The notes beneath the pieces were generated by a model that had not been told where the DNA came from, ran no database searches, and was given only the letters and a program-made list of their open reading frames with translations. Shown here in pieces: positions 1-6,957 of a stretch of DNA of 9,354 bases. This stretch comes from CAYGZC01 sp964354225 (GTDB lineage: Bacteria > Bacteroidota > Ignavibacteria > UBA10030 > SZUA-254): assembly GCA_964354225.1 (NCBI GenBank), contig CAYGZC010000285.1:1-9354 (forward strand), read 5' to 3'. Each line of letters opens with the position of its first letter. Position 1 is the stretch's first letter. The position numbers and the translations under genes were made by a program.

Positions 1-137
1 CGGGCAAGCCCTCGATGGGCGAAGAGCCGTTCGCTCCGCGAACGTCGCCCATCATCGGGAAAAACTCCATGCTCGCTCAAACAAATCTCCAAAAGAAGGA
101 GATTCGTTCGCTCGCACGTTCGTTTTTCCCGCGCAAC
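1..137. repeat. Palindrome-rich non-coding region, probable inner part of a partial attC-like site
   Basis: No convincing reading frame is present. The stretch holds nested inverted repeats. GATGGGCGA (14-22) pairs with TCGCCCATC (45-53) and encloses GTTCGC (29-34) / GCGAAC (38-43). CGGGAAAAAC (56-65) pairs with GTTTTTCCCG (122-131) and encloses AATCTCC (84-90) / GGAGATT (98-104). It runs into the 18-base motif at 138-155, which forms the right arm of the complete site at 2344-2483. By position, GTTTTTCCC would be the L' box of a site whose R' is at 138. No matching R'' (CATAAC) is seen, so the left part is either outside the window, diverged or lost. The fold is read by eye and its assignment to an attC site is inference. 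Confidence 0.5.
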
Positions 138-155
138 GTTATGTGCAATTGCCCC
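138..155 (+). repeat. 18-base flanking repeat, left arm of cassette 1 (R'-like)
   Basis: GTTATGTGCAATTGCCCC occurs here and again at 2466-2483 as a direct repeat. Its exact reverse complement lies directly after the stop of the downstream gene (2344-2361). GTTATGT resembles the integron R' core GTTRRRY with one mismatch (T at the fifth base). If the integron model is right, the crossover would be between G138 and T139, and the sequence from 139 on belongs to the cassette carrying the first propeller gene. Confidence 0.65.
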
Positions 156-170
156 TTCGATGATATAGAA

Positions 171-180
171 GAAAGGAGTT
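171..180 (+). promoter_or_regulatory. Ribosome binding site of the first propeller gene
   Basis: GAAAGGAGTT contains a strong Shine-Dalgarno core (AGGAG) eight bases before the ATG at 187. The 20 bases 171-190 are identical to 2499-2518 in front of the second propeller gene. That conservation supports both start choices. Confidence 0.8.
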
Positions 181-186
181 AACACC

Positions 187-2343
187 ATGCATACTCTCTC
201 TACGATTTTACTCACATGCTTGCTTTCATTATTTATTGTGAGCATAGCTCACGCACAATGGGTACAAACAAATGGACCTTATGGCGGTTCCATAGCTTTT
301 TTTGCAGTATGTCCTTCTGATAGTGTGTCAGGTGGTACAACTCTATTCGCTGGGACGGCTTATGGTGATTTCTTTTATTCCACCGATAGTGCTAAAAGCT
401 GGGTATTAAACAGTGGTTGGCCGTATGGTCAAGTAGCCAATACTTTTGCCGTCTCAGGCAAGAATCTCGTTGTCGGGACTTATGGCGGCATCTTTCTTTC
501 AACCAACATAGGCACAAGTTGGACTGCAGTCAATATGGGTTTGCCAAATACAGGTGTTCGTTCGCTTGTCGTTTTGGACTCAAATCTCTTTGCTGGAACT
601 GATGGATATGGAGTTTATCTTTCCACCGATAATGGGACGAGTTGGAATGCTGCAAATTCCGGTATGACGAATGCTCGGGTTACTTCTGTTGTCGTTCACG
701 AATATAATCTTTTTGCAGGTACTGCCGACAGTGGGGTTTATCGTTCGACCGACAATGGTATGAGTTGGACTGCAGTCAATAACGGCTTTTCTTCTCTGAA
801 TGCTTCTACGTTTGCATCATTTGGCCTAAACCTTTTTGTTAGTAATTATGGTAGTGTGTGGCTTTCGACAAATAACGGTGCAAGCTGGACAGATGTCAGT
901 ACCCGTTTTCAGTGGCAGTACGTTCAGGTTTTTGCCATCTCCGGAACGAATCTGTTTGCGGGAACCGCTGATAATGGAGTTTATCGCTCCACAAATAACG
1001 GCACAAGCTGGAGTCCGGTCAACAATGGTCTTACAAATCTAAATGTCCGCACCCTGACTAGCGTTGATGCAAACATTTATGCAGGTACTACTGGCGGAGG
1101 GATATTTCTCTCTTCCAACAATGGGACGAGTTGGACACAGGTCAATTCAGGGCTGGCGAATGTTTTGGTTAGGTGTCTTGCTGTCTCGGACACGAATCTC
1201 TATGCAGGGACTTGGCAAAGTGGAGCTTTTCTCTCGACTAATAATGGTACAACGTGGACAGAAATAAATACTGGCTTGCCTTCTGCATCAAGCATCAGAG
1301 ATTTTGCTTTCTCTGGGGAAAATATTTTCGCAGGTGGTGACGGAGTATTTCTTTCTACTAACAACGGTATAAACTGGACAGCCGTCAATAATGGTTTGCA
1401 GGGTCTTAACGTTTATGCTCTCGCAGCCTCGGGGACCAATCTCTTTGCCGGGACGGGTTATCATGGAGCTTATCTTTCCACCGATAACGGCACAAGTTGG
1501 ACAGCCATAAATAATGGTTTACCGTTCATCTACGATTCTACTTGGGTCGCTCCAATTTATACACTCGCTGTTTCTGGAACAAATCTTTTTGTAGGCACTG
1601 ATTCCTGGGGGGTATTTCTCTCCACAAACAACGGTACAAGTTGGTCAGCCGTAAATGACGGTTTGCCAAAGTATACTTACGATACTACTATATTTGCTTG
1701 TGTTTATAAACTCGCCCTCTCTGGCCCAAATCTTTTTGCCGGCACTGAACAAGGAGTATTTCATTCCACCAACAACGGTACGAGTTGGAGAGCCGTGGCA
1801 TCAGAGCGGCCTGGGTCTGGTGGGAGTATATTTGCTCTTGCGGTCTCAGGAACGAATGTTTTTGCAGGAGGTAGATCTAATAAAGTTTTTCACTTCACCG
1901 ACAATGGCGCAAATTGGAATGAGGTTGGACCTGGTGTCATACCGGGGGGTAGCTATATTACAGCTTTAACCATTTCAGGTAAAAATCTCTACGCGGGAAC
2001 TGTAAACGGCGCAGCGGGTATCTGGCGTTACCATCTCCCATGGATAGATGACGTTTTTCCATTTACAGATGAACTTCCACGTAAATACTTGTTGAGCCAA
2101 AACTACCCCAACCCCTTCAACCCAAGCACGACAATCAGCTACCAGCTCCCAACGCAAAGCCACGTTACGCTCAAAGTCTTTGATGTGCTGGGTCGTGAAA
2201 TTGCGACGCTGGTGAATGGTGTTGAAGGCCCGGGGCAAAAGTCGGCACAGTTCGATGGACGCGGACTGGTAAGCGGCGTGTACTATTATCGCCTGCAAGC
2301 TGGCTACTATGTTGAAACGAAGAAATTATTGTTGCTCAGGTAA
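187..2343 (+). CDS. Secreted Asp-box beta-propeller protein with T9SS sorting domain (718 aa)
   Basis: Probable extracellular or surface-bound protein; ligand or enzymatic role unknown. Residues 1-23 form a Sec signal peptide, with likely cleavage after AHA before QWVQ. Fourteen repeats of about 41 residues follow, with pattern NLFAGT-x-GVxxSTxNGTSWxxVNxGL. Thirteen carry an Asp-box/BNR turn (first at 65-72, a degenerate STDSAKSW; last near 570-577), and the last unit (about 600-615) stops before its Asp box. The N-terminal QWVQTNGP strand could complete that last blade, giving 14 blades, possibly two seven-bladed propellers (inference). Residues about 634-718 are a T9SS type-A sorting domain (QNYPNPFNPSTT, LKVFDVLGREIATLV, SGVYYYRLQAG, final KKLLLLR), the tail recognised for export across the outer membrane. 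The stop codon abuts the 18-base repeat. Database names such as sialidase-like or Ycf48-like would reflect only the Asp-box fold. No catalytic residues are recognisable. Confidence 0.93.
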   Translation: MHTLSTILLTCLLSLFIVSIAHAQWVQTNGPYGGSIAFFAVCPSDSVSGGTTLFAGTAYGDFFYSTDSAKSWVLNSGWPYGQVANTFAVSGKNLVVGTYGGIFLSTNIGTSWTAVNMGLPNTGVRSLVVLDSNLFAGTDGYGVYLSTDNGTSWNAANSGMTNARVTSVVVHEYNLFAGTADSGVYRSTDNGMSWTAVNNGFSSLNASTFASFGLNLFVSNYGSVWLSTNNGASWTDVSTRFQWQYVQVFAISGTNLFAGTADNGVYRSTNNGTSWSPVNNGLTNLNVRTLTSVDANIYAGTTGGGIFLSSNNGTSWTQVNSGLANVLVRCLAVSDTNLYAGTWQSGAFLSTNNGTTWTEINTGLPSASSIRDFAFSGENIFAGGDGVFLSTNNGINWTAVNNGLQGLNVYALAASGTNLFAGTGYHGAYLSTDNGTSWTAINNGLPFIYDSTWVAPIYTLAVSGTNLFVGTDSWGVFLSTNNGTSWSAVNDGLPKYTYDTTIFACVYKLALSGPNLFAGTEQGVFHSTNNGTSWRAVASERPGSGGSIFALAVSGTNVFAGGRSNKVFHFTDNGANWNEVGPGVIPGGSYITALTISGKNLYAGTVNGAAGIWRYHLPWIDDVFPFTDELPRKYLLSQNYPNPFNPSTTISYQLPTQSHVTLKVFDVLGREIATLVNGVEGPGQKSAQFDGRGLVSGVYYYRLQAGYYVETKKLLLLR

Positions 2344-2483
2344 GGGGCAATTGCACATAACACGCCAAACAACGGCGCACTGAGTTTAATCATGGAAGCT
2401 CAATACTTTTGTTCACTCGAATGAGAATTATATGTTCACAAAAGTATTGCGTTGTTTGCCGAGACGTTATGTGCAATTGCCCC
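2344..2483 (+). repeat. Complete attC-like recombination site between the two propeller genes
   Basis: The 170-base gap between the two genes is mostly one large two-tier imperfect palindrome. The outer arms are an exact 18-bp inverted repeat: GGGGCAATTGCACATAAC (2344-2361) and GTTATGTGCAATTGCCCC (2466-2483). After unpaired spacers of 4 and 7 bases comes an exact 9-bp inner pair, CAAACAACG (2366-2374) and CGTTGTTTG (2450-2458). Continuing inward, CAATACTTTTGT (2401-2412) pairs exactly with ACAAAAGTATTG (2438-2449), leaving a 26-base bulge (2375-2400) on one side. This is the R''-L''...L'-R' plan of integron attC sites. Core to core (ACATAAC at 2355-2361 to GTTATGT at 2466-2472) it measures 118 bp, inside the size range known for attC. 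The cores miss the RYYYAAC and GTTRRRY consensus by one base each. The orientation, directly behind the stop of a cassette gene, is canonical. It does not look like a terminator, because the arms are about 100 bases apart and no T-run follows. Confidence 0.68.
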
Positions 2484-2498
2484 TCTCTTAATTTCCAC

Positions 2499-2508
2499 GA
2501 AAGGAGTT
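2499..2508 (+). promoter_or_regulatory. Ribosome binding site of the second propeller gene
   Basis: GAAAGGAGTT lies eight bases before ATG 2515 and is the same as the site of the first propeller gene. It decides the start: an in-frame TTG at 2452 would put the start inside the repeat arm and place a hydrophilic stretch before the signal peptide. Confidence 0.8.
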
Positions 2509-2514
2509 AACACC

Positions 2515-4596
2515 ATGCGTACTCTATCTACAATTTTACTCACATGCTTGCTCTCATTATTTTTTGTGAGCACAGCCCACACACAATGGGTGCAAACCAA
2601 TGGACCCAATGGAGCGTTTGTTCTGTCACTTGCCGTCTCCGACACACATCTTTTTGCTGGTACTGATGGTGATGGCGTTTTTCGTTCCACTAACAACGGC
2701 GCAAGTTGGGTTGCCGCCAATACAGGCTTAACATTCAAATATGTTCATTCGTTAGCTATCTACAGAACAAATCTGTATGCTGGTACTAGTGGCGACGGAA
2801 TTTTTCGTTCCACAAATAACGGCACGAACTGGACTAGAGTCAATACCGGCTTAACATCTTTCAATATACGTGCACTCGCTCTCGACTCGTCTGGAAATCT
2901 ATTTGCTGGAACTTATGGCGGTGGCGTCTTTCTTTCCACTAACAACGGCACAAGCTGGACTGCAATCAATACTGGCTTGACAAACACTCATGTCTATAGT
3001 CTTGCTGGCAGTGATACAAATCTCTTTGCCGGAACTTATGGCGGTGGTGTTTTTCATTCCACCGACAACGGTGCAAGCTGGACTGCAGTTAATGTTGGAT
3101 TGACTGATTCCATTGTTACTGCCTTAATCATTAACGGTCAGTATATTTTTGCTGGAGCAAGATCATCTGAGGGTTACCCTGCAGGCCGTGTTTATCGTTC
3201 AGCCAATAATGGTGATAGTTGGACATTGGTTGACCAAGGGTGGGGCAGTTCTGAAGTATCCTGTTTCGCAGTATGCGGAGCTTCGCTCTTTGCCGGAACA
3301 TATTATGGTATTTACCATTCAACCAACAATGGTGATAGCTGGACAAATGTCAGTGAGGAAATACACGCTCCTGTTTACGCATTGACCGTAAGTCATACGG
3401 CTATCTTTGCTGGAACAGATTGGACTGGAGTTTACCGTTCAACTAATGATGGTGTTAACTGGACGGCGGTCAACGAAGGGATACCATATGGCTACGTCAA
3501 TGCATTAACTGTGAAGGGTGCAACTCTTTTTACCGATGTGAATTGGGGTGGTGTCTATCGCTCAACAAATTATGGTGATAGCTGGACACCTGTCAACCAA
3601 GGTCTAACGAAACCCGCAATCTCAAGCCTGATAGCAAAAGGCATCAATCTCTTCGCCGGAGGAATGGGTTTGTTCCGTTCTACAAATGATGGCGACAACT
3701 GGACGGAGTTAACAGGTGTGAGTCATGGGATAGAGGTCTTGATCGTGAGCGGTACGACTCTATTTGCAGGTACCTGGTCGTCTGGTGTTTTTCGTTCCAC
3801 GGACGATGGTACAAATTGGACGTCTGTGAATACAGGTCTGATGAATTATTCTGTCCGTGCACTTGCAGTGAATCCGAATTCATCCGAAAATCTCTTTGCC
3901 GGGACAGATGGGGGTGTTTTTCGTACTATCGACAACGGTGCAAGCTGGACCAATGCCGGATTGATGGACACTTTTATCACTGCTCTTGCTGTCAGTGGCA
4001 CGAATCTCATTGCTGGGATTGGGAGCGGCGAAGTTTTTATTTCCACAAACGTCGGCGTAAGTTGGACAGCGGTTAATACACCATTCTGGGATTTGCGAAC
4101 GATGGTGCAGATTGACTCGAATCTCTTTGCTGGGACTGGGGCCGGCGTGTTTATTTCCACCGATAATGGCACAAACTGGATGGCGGTCAATCAAGGCTTG
4201 ACCAAATCTTATGTTAATGCCCTTACCGTCTTAGGAACGAATCTCTTCGCCGGGACTGCTTATGGTGGAGTCTGGAAACGCCCGCTCTCGGAAATGATTG
4301 TCTCTGTTAAGGAGAAAACCAACGATATGCCAAGGGAATTTGCTCTTGAGCAAAACTACCCCAACCCGTTCAACCCGGCAACCTCTATCCAGTTTGCGCT
4401 ACCGAAGTCGAGTTTCGTAACGTTGAAGGTGTTCAATCTCCTGGGGCAAGAAGTTGCAGTACTCGTTGACCGGGAACTACCGCCAGGTTATCAGGTTGTC
4501 ATGTGGGATGCGAGCAAAGCGTCAAGCGGCATTTATATCTATCGCCTGCAGGCTGGCAATTTTGTTGAAACTAAGAAGCTCTTATTGCTTAGATAA
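2515..4596 (+). CDS. Secreted Asp-box beta-propeller protein with T9SS sorting domain (693 aa), paralogue of the first
   Basis: Same architecture as the upstream gene. The signal peptide is residues 1-23 (MRTLSTILLT..., cleavage near AHT before QWVQ). Fourteen propeller units follow, of which 13 have Asp boxes (first 58-65, last 548-555), and a closing half unit NLFAGTAYGGVWKR sits near 576-589. A T9SS type-A sorting domain occupies about 606-693 (QNYPNPFNPATS, VTLKVFNLLGQEVAVLV, SGIYIYRLQAG, KKLLLLR). Unit 5 carries a short insertion (GARSSEGYPAGRVYRS) and unit 8 has lost the usual FAGT turn (LFTDVNWGG). The two paralogues are very alike in the first 30 residues and the last 20, but much less so in the propeller and the rest of the sorting domain. 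Probable role is extracellular binding or adhesion (inference). The start is fixed by the conserved Shine-Dalgarno sequence. The stop is followed at once by a half attC-like site. Confidence 0.93.
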   Translation: MRTLSTILLTCLLSLFFVSTAHTQWVQTNGPNGAFVLSLAVSDTHLFAGTDGDGVFRSTNNGASWVAANTGLTFKYVHSLAIYRTNLYAGTSGDGIFRSTNNGTNWTRVNTGLTSFNIRALALDSSGNLFAGTYGGGVFLSTNNGTSWTAINTGLTNTHVYSLAGSDTNLFAGTYGGGVFHSTDNGASWTAVNVGLTDSIVTALIINGQYIFAGARSSEGYPAGRVYRSANNGDSWTLVDQGWGSSEVSCFAVCGASLFAGTYYGIYHSTNNGDSWTNVSEEIHAPVYALTVSHTAIFAGTDWTGVYRSTNDGVNWTAVNEGIPYGYVNALTVKGATLFTDVNWGGVYRSTNYGDSWTPVNQGLTKPAISSLIAKGINLFAGGMGLFRSTNDGDNWTELTGVSHGIEVLIVSGTTLFAGTWSSGVFRSTDDGTNWTSVNTGLMNYSVRALAVNPNSSENLFAGTDGGVFRTIDNGASWTNAGLMDTFITALAVSGTNLIAGIGSGEVFISTNVGVSWTAVNTPFWDLRTMVQIDSNLFAGTGAGVFISTDNGTNWMAVNQGLTKSYVNALTVLGTNLFAGTAYGGVWKRPLSEMIVSVKEKTNDMPREFALEQNYPNPFNPATSIQFALPKSSFVTLKVFNLLGQEVAVLVDRELPPGYQVVMWDASKASSGIYIYRLQAGNFVETKKLLLLR

Positions 4597-4632
4597 GGGG
4601 CAACTGCACATAACACGTCAAATAACGGTGCC
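4597..4632 (+). repeat. Half attC-like site (R''-L'' only) after the second propeller gene
   Basis: GGGGCAACTGCACATAAC (4597-4614) differs from the site at 2344 by one base. The match continues past the arm: spacer ACGT, then CAAATAACG (4619-4627), then GTGCC. The expected right half (L' CGTTATTTG and R' GTTATGTGCA) is not seen before or inside the convergent gene that ends at 4700. The rest of this intergenic stretch (4633-4699) shows no feature I recognise and no clear terminator for either convergent gene. It probably marks the distal end of the array or a deletion. Confidence 0.6.
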
Positions 4633-4699
4633 AGAGAAATCACAGCTTGAAAAAGTCTCGCTCAATATTTTGTTGGATGAATGTTCCGCAGTCATTCTA

Positions 4700-5416
4700 T
4701 CAATCTATCCTTTTGATACTAAACATTTTATTCCCGCAGAACGGCAGCGGCTCGCTTATCCGATACCCTCTAAACATTTCCTCAAATGTAGTAAGCTGAC
4801 GGGTAACATTGTAAAACGAATGTCGTTTGTACGAACCGATGCTCGTTGATATAATAATAACACCTTGGGGATTTAGATGTTTCTTTATATTTTCCATCGC
4901 ATATTTAAACTTTCGCTCATCAGTGATATGCTGAGCCACATCCATCATGATTATGAGATCATAGAAGCCCGGAATTTCTTGTGCTGAAACATCCACCTTT
5001 TTAAAATTGAAATCGGGAAATCGCAAGCGCAGTCCATCGAATAAAACATCCACTATATCGATACCAAGATATCTTTTACCGCCGGCATTACGAAAAACAC
5101 CGGCATAAAATCCGGTGCCGCATCCAACATCGAGCATTGAAACTTCTTTGAGGTTAATATTCTCGCGGCTGCACAGCCCAAGCATTAACCGCCCTCCCTC
5201 ATCAAGGATTTGCTGGTTTTGCTCCTGTGTCATATCGAACGCACCCACACCCCTCAAATCGAATCCATATTTCGTATGCCGCTCCTGCCAGTATTCTTCT
5301 GCCCGATAACTATCCTTCGATTTAAATCTTAGAATGCTTCGGAAATAATTGATGCGATTTCGCAATACTCCAAGGGGATCGCTTATCAACTTTAGTAGCT
5401 TGCTCTTTACCGTCAT
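4700..5416 (-). CDS. Class I SAM-dependent methyltransferase (238 aa)
   Basis: Transfers a methyl group from S-adenosylmethionine to an unknown acceptor. A Rossmann-fold methyltransferase is indicated by motif I LDVGCGTGF (95-103), the acidic end of beta-2 in YLGID (116-120, D120), VDVSA (141-145), motif IV DLIIMMDVAQHIT (153-165) and the late strand LNPQGVIIIS (181-190). The N-terminal 60 residues are basic and then contain a YWQERHTKYG segment, as in many type 11/12 methyltransferases that act on small molecules, lipids or glycans. No membrane segment or signal peptide is seen. The first ATG is used, but no good Shine-Dalgarno sequence precedes it, so the exact start is uncertain. It converges with the propeller genes and sits 179 bases downstream of the response regulator on the same strand. 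The acceptor cannot be told from sequence. Confidence 0.88.
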   Translation of the reverse strand: MTVKSKLLKLISDPLGVLRNRINYFRSILRFKSKDSYRAEEYWQERHTKYGFDLRGVGAFDMTQEQNQQILDEGGRLMLGLCSRENINLKEVSMLDVGCGTGFYAGVFRNAGGKRYLGIDIVDVLFDGLRLRFPDFNFKKVDVSAQEIPGFYDLIIMMDVAQHITDERKFKYAMENIKKHLNPQGVIIISTSIGSYKRHSFYNVTRQLTTFEEMFRGYRISEPLPFCGNKMFSIKRID

Positions 5417-5595
5417 GTGGATGGCTAGTTTATTTGAAACGTTTATTGTTGAGAAAAGATTTTTTAGATTGTCGGTGTGCGTTCTTTAAAGTAAGCTGAG
5501 ATTTTTGCTTATTTTCCCGCGGCTTAACAATCGATTTTCGTCGATTCGATATCCCTTTCATATGGATACTAAATACATATTTTCTGAATCATCAA
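5417..5595. other. Non-coding spacer between response regulator and methyltransferase genes
   Basis: This 179-base AT-rich gap has no plausible gene. Reading on the minus strand it holds weak hairpins, for example AATCGA-cgaaaa-TCGATT and TATCC...GGATA, but neither is followed by a T-run, so I do not call a terminator. Its length suggests that the methyltransferase may have its own promoter. I cannot point to one with confidence. Confidence 0.5.
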
Positions 5596-6957
5596 TCATT
5601 CCTCCGCCATCTTCTCTTCTCTTTCCAATCCATATTTTTTTATCTTCGTATAGAGGTGGCTGCGCTCCATCTCAAGCGCATCGGCAGTTTTGGTAACGTT
5701 CCAATTATGCAATTTCAGCTGATGCTTAATGAATGCCGCCTCTGCTCTGTCTTTAAACTCTTGAAATGATTGGCTCGATTGCACAAGCTCTTCAACAGTA
5801 TCGCGCGGGGCAAACGACAGCATTTCCAGATCCGATAAATCAATCTCACTTGCAGTTGACATTATCACAATGCGCTCGATAATATTCCGCAGCTCCCGGA
5901 CGTTGCCTCTCCACTCCATTCCCATCAACACATACATCGCACGTTGAGATATTATTTTCTTAGCTATACCGTTACGGCTGCATGTATCTTCGATGAAAGC
6001 ATTGACGAGTATCGGAATATCTTCCTTCCTGTCGCGGAGCGGTGAAACGGTAATCGGAATCACATTGAGCCGATGATACAAATCCTCTCTAAAATTTCCC
6101 TTCTTTATTTCTTCAGTAAGATTTTTATTGGTTGCAGCGATAACCCGGACATCTACAGGTATAGTTTTGCTGCCGCCGACACGCTCAATCTTACCTTCTT
6201 CAAGTGCGCGCAGCACTTTTGCTTGTGCCTGTAAGCTCATATCCCCCACCTCATCAAGGAAAATCGTTCCACCATCTGCCTGTTCAAACTTACCGATGCG
6301 CTGGTTGGTTGCACCGGTGAATGAACCCTTCTCGTGCCCGAACAATTCCGACTCGATTAACTCGGCAGGAATGGCGGCACAATTCACTTCAACTAAGGAC
6401 ATTGTAGAACGCTTACTTGAGCGATGGATAGCTTTTGCCACAAGCTCCTTGCCGCTCCCGCTCTCGCCGCAGATTAATACACGAGCATCCGTCGGTCCAA
6501 CACGTTTTATGAGATCGAGAATTTCTTTCATCTTCAAGCTGTCAGCGAGAATCCGTTCTTTCTCCCGCACCTGTTTTATTTCGTTTGCAAGCTGCCGATT
6601 CTCGAGAGCGTTGCGGAGTGTGATCAACAATTTATCGCGGTCGAGCGGTTTTGGAAGATAATCGAATGCGCCCAACTTTGTCGCTTCAACAGCCGTTTCA
6701 AATGTACCGTGCCCCGAAATCATGATCACCGGTATCTCAGCGTTCAACGTTTTCATTTCCCGCAACACTTCAATTCCATCCATTCCTGAAGGCATTTTGA
6801 TATCAAGAAAAACTGCATCGGGTAAATTCTCTTTAAAGGAAGCGAGCGCCTTTGCTCCATTCTCAGCAAAAAGAACATTGTACTTTTCGTACTCAAGGAT
6901 CATTTTGATGGAATCGCGCACGCTTTTTTCATCATCAACGATAAGAATCGTTCTCAT
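5596..6957 (-). CDS. NtrC/NtrX-type sigma-54-dependent response regulator (453 aa)
   Basis: Cytoplasmic transcription activator expected to remodel sigma-54 RNA polymerase after phosphorylation by an unseen histidine kinase. The receiver domain spans about 1-120, with acidic pocket D8/D9, phospho-acceptor D52 (VFLDIKMP), S/T switch near S81 and K103 (PKP). The AAA+ domain spans about 135-370: Walker A GESGSGKE (164-171), sigma-54 contact loop GSFTGA (211-216; S replaces the second residue of GAFTGA), Walker B GGTIFLDEVGDM (229-240), arginines in FREDLYHRLNV (289-299) and sensor II RGNVREL (350-356). A Fis-type helix-turn-helix lies at about 398-445, and its NVTKTADALEMERSHLYTKIK resembles the NtrX recognition helix. 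All key residues are present. The start overlaps the stop of the upstream gene by one base (TAATG), and a strong Shine-Dalgarno sequence sits inside that upstream gene. No kinase gene is in view, so the signal is unknown. Confidence 0.95.
   Translation of the reverse strand: MRTILIVDDEKSVRDSIKMILEYEKYNVLFAENGAKALASFKENLPDAVFLDIKMPSGMDGIEVLREMKTLNAEIPVIMISGHGTFETAVEATKLGAFDYLPKPLDRDKLLITLRNALENRQLANEIKQVREKERILADSLKMKEILDLIKRVGPTDARVLICGESGSGKELVAKAIHRSSKRSTMSLVEVNCAAIPAELIESELFGHEKGSFTGATNQRIGKFEQADGGTIFLDEVGDMSLQAQAKVLRALEEGKIERVGGSKTIPVDVRVIAATNKNLTEEIKKGNFREDLYHRLNVIPITVSPLRDRKEDIPILVNAFIEDTCSRNGIAKKIISQRAMYVLMGMEWRGNVRELRNIIERIVIMSTASEIDLSDLEMLSFAPRDTVEELVQSSQSFQEFKDRAEAAFIKHQLKLHNWNVTKTADALEMERSHLYTKIKKYGLEREEKMAEE

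Noticed and set aside
1..155. CRISPR array
   Set aside because: The repeats are nested inverted pairs rather than evenly spaced direct repeats, and no cas gene is present.
187..2030. Sialidase or photosystem II assembly factor (Ycf48) function for the propeller proteins
   Set aside because: Only the generic Asp-box turn is shared. No sialidase arginine triad or RIP motif is recognisable, and the T9SS tail points to a surface or secreted protein.
138..2361. Gene 1 as a transposon-like element bounded by 18-bp terminal inverted repeats
   Set aside because: No transposase and no target-site duplication at the arm ends. The sequence outside the 3' arm (ACG-C/T-CAAAYAACGG) is conserved between both units, so the repeated unit extends past the supposed end.
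2344..2483. Rho-independent terminator after the first propeller gene
   Set aside because: The outer arms are separated by about 100 bases and no T-run follows the stem.
2452..2514. Upstream in-frame TTG start for the second propeller gene
   Set aside because: It lies in the repeat arm, has no ribosome site, and would bury the signal peptide. The conserved AAAGGAGTT supports ATG 2515.
4454..4849. Plus-strand open frame of 131 codons across the half-site
   Set aside because: It overlaps the sorting domain of the propeller gene and the 3' end of the methyltransferase, and its product has no recognisable features.
5460..5473. Fourteen bases TTTTTTAGATTGTC shared with 9309-9322 near two minus-strand starts
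   Set aside because: The second copy is inside the probable coding sequence of the carboxylase and the distances to the ATGs differ; most likely chance.
6128..6661. Plus-strand open frame of 177 codons inside the response regulator
   Set aside because: It is antisense to the highly conserved AAA+ domain, is Ser/Arg-rich and shows no domain; a shadow frame.
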